64,000 nucleotides of DNA from Mycolicibacterium frederiksbergense (GTDB taxonomy: Bacteria > Actinomycetota > Actinomycetes > Mycobacteriales > Mycobacteriaceae): assembly GCF_012223425.1 (NCBI RefSeq), contig NZ_CP038799.1:5378249-5442248 (forward strand), read 5' to 3'. The notes beneath the pieces are model-generated. The model searched no databases. It worked only from the letters and a program-made list of their open reading frames with translations, and had not been told where the DNA came from. The first letter of the stretch is position 1. Every line of letters starts with the position of its first letter. Made by a program: the position numbers and the translations under genes. Below, in pieces: positions 1 to 8,303 of this stretch.

Positions 1-1
1 G

Positions 2-550
2 CCGCTGGTGCCACCGGGGGACCCGGCCGCGCCGATCCCGGGTCAGCCGGTGGCAGTGAATCCCGAAGAATTGGTGGCCGCGCCGCCGGCACCGCCGCCG
101 GTCGGCGCCCCGCCGGTACCGGCGATGACGAACCCGGCCTACGGGCAGGGCTCCTCCGGTGGCGGACTCGGCTACATCAAGGATCTGTGGAACGCGGCCA
201 GGTCGAATGACCCGATGGCGGCGTTCTCCGAGGCCGGGACGGCCGGAATGCCGACCGGTGCACCGCCGGGGGCGGGCCCGGCGCCCAAGCTCCCGCCGGG
301 CTACATGTCGCTGACCGATCCATCGTCCTCGACCCCGTCGTTGCAGGGCACGCCGCAGGTCGGTGGCCCGCCGCTGCCGCCGGGCTTCGTCTCGCTGTCG
401 GATCCCAATCCGCCGGCAGAGGCGCTGCCCATCGGTGCACCCGGCGCCGCTCCGGCCGGGGTTCCCGCGCCGGGCGCCCCGGCACCGCCGCCGGTTCCGG
501 CCCCCGCCCCGATGCCGCCGACCATCATCCAGCAGGGTCCGCTGGGCTGA
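2..550 (+). CDS. Mce-family-like protein, C-terminal proline-rich tail (5' end outside window)
   Basis: The reading frame is open from the first bases of the window, so the gene starts upstream. The visible 182 or so residues are almost entirely low-complexity Pro/Gly/Ala, with repeated LPPG(Y/F)(M/V)SL(T/S)DP blocks near residues 98 and 124. Long proline-rich C-terminal tails of this kind are typical of mycobacterial Mce proteins (MceC/MceD type), which form the extracellular lipid-transport channel of Mce systems. The diagnostic Mce domain is not in the window, so this is inference from tail composition; a PE/PPE-like or other secreted Pro-rich protein is the alternative. Confidence 0.45.
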   Translation, partial: PLVPPGDPAAPIPGQPVAVNPEELVAAPPAPPPVGAPPVPAMTNPAYGQGSSGGGLGYIKDLWNAARSNDPMAAFSEAGTAGMPTGAPPGAGPAPKLPPGYMSLTDPSSSTPSLQGTPQVGGPPLPPGFVSLSDPNPPAEALPIGAPGAAPAGVPAPGAPAPPPVPAPAPMPPTIIQQGPLG

Positions 551-551
551 T

Positions 552-917
552 TCAGCCCAGTCCGGCCCGCCATTTATCGAGGACCCGGCGGTCGCGTTTG
601 GTCGGCCGCCCCGCGCCGCGGTCGCGCACGGCCACCGGCACCACGGTCGTCGGCGGGACCACGGGCGTGCGATCCAGGTAGCAGGTCACCGCGTCGGCGG
701 CACCGACCCGTTTCTGGATGACCCGCACCACCTCGACGATCCGGGTGCGATCACCGACCAGCGCTTTGACCGTGTCGCCGGGGACCACGGTCGCCGACGG
801 TTTCGCGACCCGATCGTTGATCCGCACGTGTCCGCCCCGGCAGGCCGTCGCCGCGTCGGGGCGGGTCTTGGTCAGCCGGACCGCCCACAACCAGCGATCC
901 ACCCGCGTCGACTCCAT
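552..917 (-). CDS. S4-domain RNA-binding protein (Hsp15-like)
   Basis: This 121-residue basic protein begins MESTRVDRWLWAVRL, the usual start of stand-alone S4 proteins. The S4 RNA-binding fold covers roughly residues 4-65 and a Lys/Arg-rich tail follows. Hsp15-type proteins bind 50S subunits carrying stalled nascent chains, but that role is only inferred here. A longer frame reaches upstream to 1160; the ATG at 917 is preferred because it starts exactly at the S4 domain. The stop is convergent with the preceding Pro-rich gene, with no spacer. Confidence 0.8.
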   Translation of the reverse strand: MESTRVDRWLWAVRLTKTRPDAATACRGGHVRINDRVAKPSATVVPGDTVKALVGDRTRIVEVVRVIQKRVGAADAVTCYLDRTPVVPPTTVVPVAVRDRGAGRPTKRDRRVLDKWRAGLG

Positions 918-961
918 GGCTCCATCATCGCGCACCGAGGTCGAGGGCGCGGGCGCCCGGC

Positions 962-1801
962 TCAGGAAGCCGGCCGCCGGGCCACGATGGCGAAGTTCAG
1001 CGGGATCCGCGGCGTCCCCGACGGCATGGTCCACCCCTGAGGGCCGGACACCAGGGACGGAAACGCGGGCCAATCCATGTAGGGCAGTTCGCGGAACTTC
1101 TCGATACGCAACCCAGCCCCGAGTAGCGCACTGACCACCTCTCCGAGGCCATGACGCCATTCATGGTTCGTGGTGTGGGTGATCTCGCCGGACGAATTCT
1201 CTGTGTAGGTGCCCGCATCGTCGTAGGTCCTGGTCCCACCGCCGGCCAGATAATCATCGGTGATCTGCCAGGGCTCGAACTCCATCGCAGCCAGGAGTGG
1301 GTGGTCATCGCGGATCAGAAAGAGCCCGCCCGGGTTCAGCAGATCGTGGATCGATCGAGCCCAGTTGACGAGTTCCGGTAGCCACACGATGGTTCCGGCA
1401 CTGGTGACGACGATGTCGAACCTGCGATCGATCTTGGCGGACGCGAATCGGGCATCGCCCTCGACCCATTCGATGTGCCGGCCGTCGGCTTCGGCGATAC
1501 GGGCCGCGTGCTGCAGCGAATTCGGGGACAGATCAAGCCCTGCGACGTCGACCGCGCCCAGTCGTGCCCAGGACACCGTGTCGGTGCCGATATGGCACTG
1601 CAGGTGCAGCAGGGACCGACCGCGCACGCCGGTGGCGGGTAAGTGCTCATTCAGCATTGCCAGATCGCGTTCGACGACATCCGAGATCTGGGTCGGATCG
1701 GCCAAAAAGCCTTCCACGTCGTACATTTGGGAACGCACGTGCACATCGGCGCGCTGATCCCAGTTGGCTCTGTTGGAGGCGATCGCCTCGCTGTCACTCA
1801 T
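962..1801 (-). CDS. class I SAM-dependent methyltransferase
   Basis: The protein is 279 residues. A motif I variant, LLHLQCHIGTDT, lies near residues 64-75, followed by the acidic end of strand 2 (GLDLSPNS, about 88-95), as in Methyltransf_11/25-type enzymes that use S-adenosylmethionine. The substrate is unknown. The ATG at 1801 is chosen because AGGGGGA sits 5-6 bases before it; an in-frame start nine codons upstream has no such site. It is transcribed in the same direction as the S4 gene but separated by 44 bases. Confidence 0.8.
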   Translation of the reverse strand: MSDSEAIASNRANWDQRADVHVRSQMYDVEGFLADPTQISDVVERDLAMLNEHLPATGVRGRSLLHLQCHIGTDTVSWARLGAVDVAGLDLSPNSLQHAARIAEADGRHIEWVEGDARFASAKIDRRFDIVVTSAGTIVWLPELVNWARSIHDLLNPGGLFLIRDDHPLLAAMEFEPWQITDDYLAGGGTRTYDDAGTYTENSSGEITHTTNHEWRHGLGEVVSALLGAGLRIEKFRELPYMDWPAFPSLVSGPQGWTMPSGTPRIPLNFAIVARRPAS

Positions 1802-1848
1802 GTGTCCCCCTGCGGACAAGTGTGACATCCGCGGGGGAGCGCTTGCTG

Positions 1849-2559
1849 CTATACCCTGCCTGCCGCGTAGGCGGCCGCCTCATTGGCGATTCCGTTGATC
1901 CCGTACATGGCGTGCGCCATCGACGGCATGCCGCCGGGGGTCCCGTCGCAGATGGTGTCACCGGGTGCGCAAAGTTCGACCGTCTTCGGCGCATACAACG
2001 GACCGACGGTGCTCAACGGGGCGCCGAATTGGTTGAGGAACGCATCGGACGGATTGCCCAGCAGCACCACCGCGGCCACATTCTCGGACACGGCGTCCGG
2101 CAACGGATTCGGGATGGAGGGCAGGTACTCCTCGGGCACACCGTCGGGGACGGAATCGGCCGTGACATAGCCGGCGACCACCGCGCCCTGGGAGAAGCCG
2201 CCGAGCACGATACGGGTGTCCGGGCACGCCGCCGCAGTTGCCTCGATATGGGAGCCGGCATCACGCACTCCGTCGACCACGTTCTGCCCGAACGCAATTC
2301 GGTCGCCGAAGTTGTCGCTGGCGGGATAGTTCACCGGATACACCGACACCGTTTTGCCGGGAGTCTGGGCCCGGAACGCATCGACGAAAGCCTGACCAGT
2401 ACCGCCGACGCCCGGCGCCTCGGCGGTGCCGCGGGCGAACACGACCTCGACATCGGGGCACGGCTCAGCGGAGGCGGCCGGAACGGCGGTTGCGGCCACC
2501 AGACCCGACGCGATCAGGGCGCCGGCCCCCAGAAAACGCACGGATTGACGAATACTCAT
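1849..2559 (-). CDS. cutinase family secreted hydrolase (Culp-like)
   Basis: The 236-residue precursor has a signal peptide of about 31 residues ending ASA. The mature part is a cutinase-type alpha/beta hydrolase that acts on ester bonds, probably lipids or polyesters outside the cell. The catalytic triad is visible as Ser123 in GGFSQG, Asp201 in GDTIC and His216 in MAHAMYG. The conserved VVFARGT near residue 39 and the paired cysteines around residues 34, 112, 197 and 204 fit the family. It is one of four cutinases in this window, all with intact triads. Confidence 0.9.
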   Translation of the reverse strand: MSIRQSVRFLGAGALIASGLVAATAVPAASAEPCPDVEVVFARGTAEAPGVGGTGQAFVDAFRAQTPGKTVSVYPVNYPASDNFGDRIAFGQNVVDGVRDAGSHIEATAAACPDTRIVLGGFSQGAVVAGYVTADSVPDGVPEEYLPSIPNPLPDAVSENVAAVVLLGNPSDAFLNQFGAPLSTVGPLYAPKTVELCAPGDTICDGTPGGMPSMAHAMYGINGIANEAAAYAAGRV

Positions 2560-2714
2560 CAGCGAACTCCTTCGGGATACGGCGCGCGCCCTTGCTGCAG
2601 ACCGGCCTGCTGGTCTGTACCCGTGATATTTGCCACTGAAACAGCAGCGGTGAGTTCTGCGGCCCGGTCGGGTCGATATCTGGGCACGGTTTCCTACGAG
2701 AGGAGCACACCAGC

Positions 2715-3002
2715 ATGGTCATCGTGGCAGGACACATCACCGTCGACCCGGCGCAGCAGGACACCTATCTGGCCGGGTGCGTCAGCGTCGTGGCAGCGGC
2801 GCGTCGGGCAGAGGGCTGCCTGGACTTCGCCATCGCCGCCGATGCGGTGGAATCCGGCCGGATCAACATCTACGAACGCTGGGAATCCCGAGCGGCGGTC
2901 GAGCAGTTCCGGGGTAGTGGCCCATCCGACGAGCAAGGCACGGCGATGAAGTCGGCGGCAGTCGCCGAGTATGACGTTGCGGGCGTGCGGAGTCTGAGCT
3001 GA
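2715..3002 (+). CDS. antibiotic biosynthesis monooxygenase (ABM) domain protein
   Basis: This 95-residue protein is a single ABM-type ferredoxin-like fold (VIVAGHITVDP start, YERWESRAAVEQF in the second half), resembling YgiN-type quinol monooxygenases and monooxygenase-like stress proteins. These act as small cofactor-free dimers on quinones or aromatics; the substrate here is unknown. A strong GAGGAG ribosome site lies 10 bases before the ATG. It sits alone between two cutinase genes on the other strand and diverges from the first. Confidence 0.8.
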   Translation: MVIVAGHITVDPAQQDTYLAGCVSVVAAARRAEGCLDFAIAADAVESGRINIYERWESRAAVEQFRGSGPSDEQGTAMKSAAVAEYDVAGVRSLS

Positions 3003-3012
3003 CCCGCCAGGA

Positions 3013-3747
3013 TCAGGTGGCCGAGACGGGCGCGGCGGAGACGGCGCGGGCCACGAAGTCCGCCGCCTGTTCGGCCATGCCGTTGGATTTGTAGGAACTG
3101 TGTGCGCTGCGATCCAGGCCGCCCGGGAAGCAGACCGGGTCTCCCGATGCGCACAGCTGAACCGTCTTCGCGGCGTACTGCGAGCCCACCGTGACAGGTG
3201 GCGCGTCATGGTCGACGAGGTTCAGGAACCAGTTGTCGGGGGTGCCGAACAGCGCCACCGCCACCACGTGCGGTGACACCGAGGCGGGCATGGGCCCGAT
3301 ACCGGCGGGAAGCGTGAGCCCGGCCGGCACCGTGTCGAAGGTGGTGTAGCCCGCGACAGCCGCGCCTTGCGAGTAGCCGCCCAGGACGATCTTGGTGTCC
3401 GGGCACGTCGCGGCGATGTCCTCGATCCTGTTGCTGGCATCGGCGATCCCCGCGGTGGCGGCCTGGAAGTCCAGGGACGCTGGGTAGTTCACCCCGTAGA
3501 TGTCGACGCTGTCGGCGCCCAGCCGGCTGGTGAGCGCGTCGACGAACGCCTGACCGGTCGCACCGACGCCCGGGGCTTCGAACGTGCCGCGGGCGAAGAC
3601 CACTTCCACATCTGGGCACGGCGCCGCCGGATCGGCGAATGCCTTGGCGGTCGCCAGCGGTCCCATGGTTGCGGCCAGGAACAACACCGCGGCGGCGGCG
3701 TATTCGACGCGGTGCGACCGCGGGGTGTCTGACATCTTGGTGGCCAT
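3013..3747 (-). CDS. cutinase family secreted hydrolase (Culp-like)
   Basis: This 244-residue cutinase precursor carries a signal peptide ending near residue 38 (AFA). The triad is intact: Ser126 in GGYSQG, Asp203 in GDPVC and His216 in RSAHSSY. The ATG at 3747 is selected over a frame that begins at 3834 because GAAGGA lies 8 bases before it and the signal peptide then has a normal length. The stop codon is only about 10 bases from the convergent ABM gene. Likely an exported esterase or lipase. Confidence 0.9.
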   Translation of the reverse strand: MATKMSDTPRSHRVEYAAAAVLFLAATMGPLATAKAFADPAAPCPDVEVVFARGTFEAPGVGATGQAFVDALTSRLGADSVDIYGVNYPASLDFQAATAGIADASNRIEDIAATCPDTKIVLGGYSQGAAVAGYTTFDTVPAGLTLPAGIGPMPASVSPHVVAVALFGTPDNWFLNLVDHDAPPVTVGSQYAAKTVQLCASGDPVCFPGGLDRSAHSSYKSNGMAEQAADFVARAVSAAPVSAT

Positions 3748-3865
3748 TTCGATCCTTCGTCTGCAGTGGGCGATCTTGAATGTGGTCATCAGCATCCCGC
3801 GATCGCCGCACCCGCACATTGACGCAGACGCCACTGCTTATGTTCCGGCTAGCACTACCACCGGC

Positions 3866-4537
3866 TCAGTCGACATCCCCGACAAAGGTCACCGTTTCTG
3901 CCAATGGGGCGCGCATGGTGCGGATGTAGTCGACGGCAGGATCCTCGTAGCCGATCGACATGCCGCAGAAGAGCATGAGCTCTACCGGGGGAGTGAGCGC
4001 CTCTTCGACCGATTTGCGCACCTGCGACCACGCCATCTGCGGGCAGCTGTGCAGGCCCTCGGCGCGCAACAGCAGCATCACCGTCTGCAGGTACATCCCG
4101 AGGTCGGCCCACTGGGGACGGCCCATGCCACGGTCGATGAAACAGAACAGGGCAGCCGGGGCCCCGAAGCACTCCCAGTTGCCGATGGCCGCGCGCTGGC
4201 GGGCCTCCCAGTCCTCGCGGGCGATGCCCAGCGCCGTGTAGCGCTCCCTGCCGAACCGGGACCGACGCTCACGGTAGGGGGAGACCAATTGCGGCGGGTA
4301 CATCTGGAACTCACGCTCGTCCCAGGGTTCGCCCGCGGCGACGCGTTCGACGGCGACCTTCTTGAGCTGCTCCAGCGGCGCACCCGTGACGACATAGCTG
4401 TGCCAGGGCTGCAAATTCGACCCCGATGGCGCCCACGCGGCTGCGGAAAGCACCCTCTCCAGCACGTCCACCCGGACCGGCTCATCGGTGAACCCACGCA
4501 CCGCCCGCCGGCTCTGCACTGCCTCATATACGTTCAC
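3866..4537 (-). CDS. nitroreductase family FMN oxidoreductase
   Basis: The 223-residue protein begins with the RRAVRGF motif (residues 10-16) that contacts FMN phosphate in nitroreductases and has APSGSNLQPW near residue 36 and the C-terminal GYEDP segment. It should reduce nitro or quinone compounds with NAD(P)H as a homodimer. Translation starts at a GTG. It is a short single-domain form, unlike the longer mycobacterial Acg-type nitroreductases of the dormancy regulon. It lies between two cutinase genes on the same strand but with gaps of about 90-120 bases, so an operon is not evident. Confidence 0.85.
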   Translation of the reverse strand: MNVYEAVQSRRAVRGFTDEPVRVDVLERVLSAAAWAPSGSNLQPWHSYVVTGAPLEQLKKVAVERVAAGEPWDEREFQMYPPQLVSPYRERRSRFGRERYTALGIAREDWEARQRAAIGNWECFGAPAALFCFIDRGMGRPQWADLGMYLQTVMLLLRAEGLHSCPQMAWSQVRKSVEEALTPPVELMLFCGMSIGYEDPAVDYIRTMRAPLAETVTFVGDVD

Positions 4538-4628
4538 GACCCGCCTGCCTCTCTGATCTGTTTGAGATCAAGCCTGGCAGCGGACGTATGGGTGCGAGCC
4601 CTTGAAATCCCGTGGCCGGTGCGTGGTC

Positions 4629-5309
4629 CTACACCCGCGCGGCGGCGAAGCCGGCGGCCTCGGTGACCATGCCGTTGGCGGTGTAGAGGTTGTGCGCCAC
4701 CGGATCCAGTCCGCCCGAGCAGATCGGGTCGTTGACGGCGCACAGGTCGAGAGTCTTGGCCGCGAACGCCGAGCCGACGGGCACGTAGGGCTGGCCGATC
4801 AGGAAGAGGAACCGGTCGTTGGGTTTGCCGAACAGCACCACGGCGTCGACCTGGCCGGCGACATCGGGTGCCAGCGGCGTGGTGGTGCCGAACGCGAACG
4901 AGTTCGGCGGAATCGCCGGGGCGTCTGCGGTCACGAGCTGGGCGACGGCGGCGCCCTGGGAGAAGCCGCCGAGCACCACCTTGGTGTCGGGGCAGTCCGC
5001 CGCGAGTTGGCGGATGCGGTTGCCGGCATCGTTGACGCCGATGACCGAGGTGGGCCAGTCGTGGTTCGCCGGATAACTGACCGGGTATAGGCCGACGGTC
5101 TTGTCGCCGACCTGGCTGCGTAGCGCCTCGGTGAAGGCGTTGCCGACGCTGCCTGCGCCCGGGCGCTCGGTGGTGCCCCTGGCGAAGACGACCTCCACGT
5201 CGGTGCAGGGTTCAGCGGAGGCGGGTGGCGACCCACCGAGCACCGTGCCTGCGCCGGTCAGTGCGGCGGTTGCCAGCAGCGCGGCGACTGCTCGGGACTG
5301 AACTCGCAT
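4629..5309 (-). CDS. cutinase family secreted hydrolase (Culp-like)
   Basis: Third cutinase, 226 residues, with a signal peptide ending ASA at about residue 32. The triad is Ser117 in GGFSQG, Asp194 in NDPIC and His206 in PVAHNLY. The ATG at 5309 has GAGGAGGGC a few bases upstream, so the frame that reaches back to 5444 is not used. It diverges from the Crp-family regulator gene across a 254 bp intergenic region in which I see no clear operator. Confidence 0.9.
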   Translation of the reverse strand: MRVQSRAVAALLATAALTGAGTVLGGSPPASAEPCTDVEVVFARGTTERPGAGSVGNAFTEALRSQVGDKTVGLYPVSYPANHDWPTSVIGVNDAGNRIRQLAADCPDTKVVLGGFSQGAAVAQLVTADAPAIPPNSFAFGTTTPLAPDVAGQVDAVVLFGKPNDRFLFLIGQPYVPVGSAFAAKTLDLCAVNDPICSGGLDPVAHNLYTANGMVTEAAGFAAARV

Positions 5310-5563
5310 CGTTGTCGTGCCCTCCTCGGTGTACGGACGGATCTGCTCGGTGTCGGCGAAATGTCCTTCGTCGACGATGGTAGTGACCGCGTGACACAGC
5401 CCACGTCGCACATGAATAGACTCACCTTGTCGGGTCGCGCGCACGCGCGGTGCTCGTGAGTTACGAATCGTTTCTCGGTTGTAAAGTTTGGTAGTGCGTG
5501 TCGGGCCGTCTCCGGCGGCGCGAAGCAGCTGTTACTTCAGCCCATGTCCGGAAAGGCAACTCG

Positions 5564-6238
5564 TTGAACGCGGTTCTGGCGCGCACGGCCATTTTTCAGG
5601 ATGTCGATCCCGACGCGATGGCGGCGCTCGAAGCCGAGTTGGAGTGGATCACGTTCCGACGCAATCACACGGTATTCACCGAGGGAGAGCCCGGCGACCG
5701 GTTGTATGTCCTCGTGCAGGGCAAGGTCAAGATCGGCAAGCGTTCGGTGGACGGACGCGAGAGCCTGATCGCGGTGATGGGGCCGGGGGAGACGTTCGGC
5801 GAACTCGCCCTGTTCGACCCGGGTCCGCGAACGGCGACGGTGACCACGCTGACCGAGGTGCGGGTGGCGGCGGTGGCGAGGCAGGCGCTGAGTGGCTGGA
5901 TTTCCGAGCGCCCCGAGATCTCCGAGCAACTCCTGCGGGTGCTGGCGCGTCGGTTGCGGCGCACCAATGACGATCTCTGCGACATGATCTTCACCGATGT
6001 GCCCGGGCGGGTGGCCAAGCAATTGCTCGACCTCGCCAAGCGTTTCGGTAAGACCGAAGGCGATGTGCTGCGGGTGGACCACGAACTGACGCAGCTCGAG
6101 CTCGCGCAGTTGGTGGGATCGTCTCGCGAGACGATCAACAAGGCGCTCTCGGAGTTTGCGAACCGCGGCTGGATTCGTCAGCAGGGCAAGACGGTCTTCG
6201 TACTCGAACCGGCGAAACTGGCCCGCCGGGCCAGGTAG
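5564..6238 (+). CDS. crp: Crp/Fnr-family cAMP-responsive transcriptional regulator (second Crp paralogue)
   Basis: With the TTG start at 5564 the protein is 224 residues, which I recall as the length of M. tuberculosis Crp (Rv3676). A GGAAAGG ribosome site lies 7 bases before this TTG, so the frame opening at 5498 is rejected. The N-terminal cyclic-nucleotide domain keeps FGELALFDPGPRT (residues 78-90), with the Glu and Arg that contact cAMP. The C-terminal winged helix holds LVGSSRETINKAL (183-195). The neighbours are cutinase and FKBP genes, not the nth-type neighbourhood of the main Crp, which suggests a paralogue like the second Crp of M. smegmatis. Confidence 0.85.
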   Translation: MNAVLARTAIFQDVDPDAMAALEAELEWITFRRNHTVFTEGEPGDRLYVLVQGKVKIGKRSVDGRESLIAVMGPGETFGELALFDPGPRTATVTTLTEVRVAAVARQALSGWISERPEISEQLLRVLARRLRRTNDDLCDMIFTDVPGRVAKQLLDLAKRFGKTEGDVLRVDHELTQLELAQLVGSSRETINKALSEFANRGWIRQQGKTVFVLEPAKLARRAR

Positions 6239-6531
6239 CTAGCGGCCCGGCGGCACCGACTGTTCGGGTGCGGGCCGACCCCACAACGAACCGATAGCAT
6301 TGGCGCGCAGAGCATCCCAGCGCGGGCCGTGCGCCGCCCCCGTGCATTCGGCGCGCCTGACCACGCCGGCCGACTGCGTTTTCTCCCCCTCGTTCATGTG
6401 GTGTCACTCAACGCCGGGCGGGCACGTCTTTGCAACCGATTTTGTTCCAGGGGGTGCCGCGTCGCGGCTTCACAACCGGGCGTCCACGTCCTCCCGGAGC
6501 GCCAGGGAGGACGTGGACGCGGGCTGAGCGT
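6239..6531. other. intergenic region between convergent crp-like and FKBP genes
   Basis: Nearly 300 bases separate the stops of the two convergent genes. Short frames cross it on both strands but none has a ribosome site or recognisable product. The only clear element is the perfect 16-bp inverted repeat at 6480-6520, listed separately. Confidence 0.6.
6480..6520. terminator. perfect 16-bp inverted repeat, likely bidirectional terminator or REP-like element
   Basis: The arms GCGTCCACGTCCTCCC (6480-6495) and its exact reverse complement (6505-6520) flank a 9-base loop, GGAGCGCCA. The hairpin is GC-rich with no T-tract, as is common for mycobacterial terminators. It ends 11 bases before the FKBP stop and lies 241 bases beyond the crp stop. 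The unusual length and perfection also fit a dispersed palindromic repeat. Confidence 0.6.
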
Positions 6532-7176
6532 CTAGTTCGAGGCTTCCAGGATCTTGATGGCGAAGATGAGCGTGTCGCCCTTCTGGATGCCCGCGGCGGG
6601 CTGGCCCTCCGCGTAGCCGTCTGCAGAGGTCATCGCGACCGCGACGGTGGATCCGACCGTCTGGCCGGCGATGGCCTTCTGGAATCCCGGGATGACACCG
6701 TCGAGCGGGAAGTCGACGGGAGATCCGGTCTGGTAGCTGCTGTCGAACACCGACCCGTCGCGTCCGTTGACACCCATGTAGCAGACCGACACTGTCGCGG
6801 TCTCCGGAACCACCGGGCCGTCGCCGGCCTTCAGGGTCTGGACCTGTGTCTCGGTGACGCTGAACGGTCCTTGCACGTCCACGACCGGCGAGGCGGTGTC
6901 GGTGGATCCGGTTACCGCGACGCTTCCGGTGGCGCCAGAAAGCGTCCACTCCGGTGTGCCAGGGGTTGCCGGTGCGGCCGACGGGCACGGGCTCGCGATC
7001 GGTGCGTTGTCACCAGCGGTGGCCGGGATGTCGAACACATCGTTGGTGGTGGAGGCGCTGGTCGAGGCTGCACTTTGGGTGTCAGAGCCGCATGCGGACA
7101 CTGTCATGGCGATGGCCGCAGCACCGGCGAGGAGCGCGATGGAGGAGGGGACGCGAGAGCAATTCACCTTCGCCAC
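6532..7176 (-). CDS. FKBP-type peptidyl-prolyl cis-trans isomerase lipoprotein
   Basis: The roughly 214-residue protein has a lipoprotein signal with TVSAC near residues 25-29, a Ser/Thr-rich linker and a C-terminal FKBP domain. The domain shows GSVFDSSY, the PVDFPLDGVIPGFQKAI segment and a final GDTLIFAIKILE strand. It should catalyse proline isomerisation in exported proteins at the outer face of the membrane. The start is uncertain: GTG codons at 7176 and 7167 both precede the signal peptide and neither has a good ribosome site; the frame extends to 7224. Confidence 0.8.
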   Translation of the reverse strand: MAKVNCSRVPSSIALLAGAAAIAMTVSACGSDTQSAASTSASTTNDVFDIPATAGDNAPIASPCPSAAPATPGTPEWTLSGATGSVAVTGSTDTASPVVDVQGPFSVTETQVQTLKAGDGPVVPETATVSVCYMGVNGRDGSVFDSSYQTGSPVDFPLDGVIPGFQKAIAGQTVGSTVAVAMTSADGYAEGQPAAGIQKGDTLIFAIKILEASN

Positions 7177-7412
7177 GCTACCGGCGCAGCGCTTTCGTTT
7201 GGTCAGAAGGCCCGGTCGGCGCACCTGTCATCGACGGCGCAGTGGTGGCGGCCGGTGACCGGTGCGTGCTGAGTTGTTGTGCTGCCGCTGTTTTCGTCAG
7301 GTGTTCACCGGCGCGGGCGGCAAATCGGATTGCGTACACGCCGCGCGGCCGCCAACATGGAGAACCAGGGGACTGCCCGGCGGGGGCCGGGCACATCATG
7401 AGGGGGAACGAC

Positions 7413-7628
7413 ATGGGGTTTCGCAAAGGTGACATCGTCACAGCTCGTCGTCGGATCGAGGGGATCGACGTCCCGGTCGTGCCGGCCGGCGCCACCGGGA
7501 CGGTGACGACGACAACATTGTTCGGAGGCCCCAAGCGGGTGCACTTCGAGGTGTCCGACGGCTGGGGGGAGAAGAGCTTCCAGGTGCGCGTGCGCCGGCG
7601 AGATGTCGTACCGGGCGACGCAGGCTAG
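7413..7628 (+). CDS. small conserved protein, SH3/KOW-like beta barrel (function unknown)
   Basis: A 71-residue protein starting MGFRKGDIVTARR follows AGGGGGAAC seven bases upstream. Alternating hydrophobic strands and a central GTVTTTTLFGGP turn resemble small SH3-like barrels (KOW or CSD-independent types). No enzyme motif is visible. It lies between the divergent FKBP gene and the convergent DUF5701 gene, with no operon partner. The fold is inference from sequence pattern only. Confidence 0.55.
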   Translation: MGFRKGDIVTARRRIEGIDVPVVPAGATGTVTTTTLFGGPKRVHFEVSDGWGEKSFQVRVRRRDVVPGDAG

Positions 7629-7645
7629 TTTCGGGAGCGGTGGGC

Positions 7646-8263
7646 TCAGAGCGGGCTGCGCCGGGACGCCGACGCCATACCCAGCCAGGTGTGTCGATTG
7701 CCCGCCCAGCACCAGCCCACCTTGGGTGCACCGCGATTCGCGACCCCGTCGCGTCCGGTTCCGCCGCTGATCCAGATCGCCGGTGTCCTGGCGTCCAGGC
7801 CTTGTCGGGCACGTTTGCGCGATGCGATCGTCATGAAACAGTGATTTGCTTCAAGGTGTTTGGGTTCTTGCAACAGCCAGCTGATCCCTTCGCAGATGGT
7901 CAACGGGGTGCGTTCCCGTTCGGCAATCACCGGTAGCGACTCCTTGGGGCTCCAGTTGCGCATGTCGTCGCCGCGGTCGACGTCATGGACCAGGTACAGC
8001 GGCGTGTCCGGTATCGCGACACCGGCGATCGGTTCGAAGGCCTCGAGATCGGTCAGATCGGTCACCACGAAGCCGGCCTTGTCGTCATGACGCAGGAGCG
8101 GGGCGAGAGCCCGCGCCGGCGCGAGCCGGGGGTGCACGGCAATGACGGCACCGGGCTCGTCGGGCAGCGCGGCCGCGTACCCGCGCAACTCGTCGGCGGA
8201 TATCGCGGCGGCCTCGGCAACACCCGCGTCGAGCAACGCGGTGAGCTGGTCTGTCAGGGACAT
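7646..8263 (-). CDS. DUF5701 family protein
   Basis: This 205-residue protein resembles the actinobacterial DUF5701 family, whose function is unknown. Visible blocks include YLVHDVDRGDDMRNW near the centre and ISWLLQEPKHLEANHCF, with the Gly-rich end WISGGTGRDGVANRGAPKVGW. No transmembrane segment or signal peptide is present, so it should be cytosolic. The ATG at 8263 has CTGGAG 6 bases upstream. It diverges from the TetR gene across a 75 bp region containing a perfect palindrome, suggesting that the regulator controls it. Confidence 0.7.
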   Translation of the reverse strand: MSLTDQLTALLDAGVAEAAAISADELRGYAAALPDEPGAVIAVHPRLAPARALAPLLRHDDKAGFVVTDLTDLEAFEPIAGVAIPDTPLYLVHDVDRGDDMRNWSPKESLPVIAERERTPLTICEGISWLLQEPKHLEANHCFMTIASRKRARQGLDARTPAIWISGGTGRDGVANRGAPKVGWCWAGNRHTWLGMASASRRSPL

Positions 8264-8303
8264 CGACACTCCAGGGGGATGGGCACGCTTCCGGGCAGCG
8301 CAC

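Noticed and set aside
3866..4537. Nitroreductase as a DosR-regulon Acg-type protein
   Set aside because: It is about 110 residues shorter than Acg proteins and I see no DosR box upstream.
6300..6527. Small frames running through the palindrome at 6480
   Set aside because: They exist on both strands because the palindrome happens to lack stops; none has a ribosome site.
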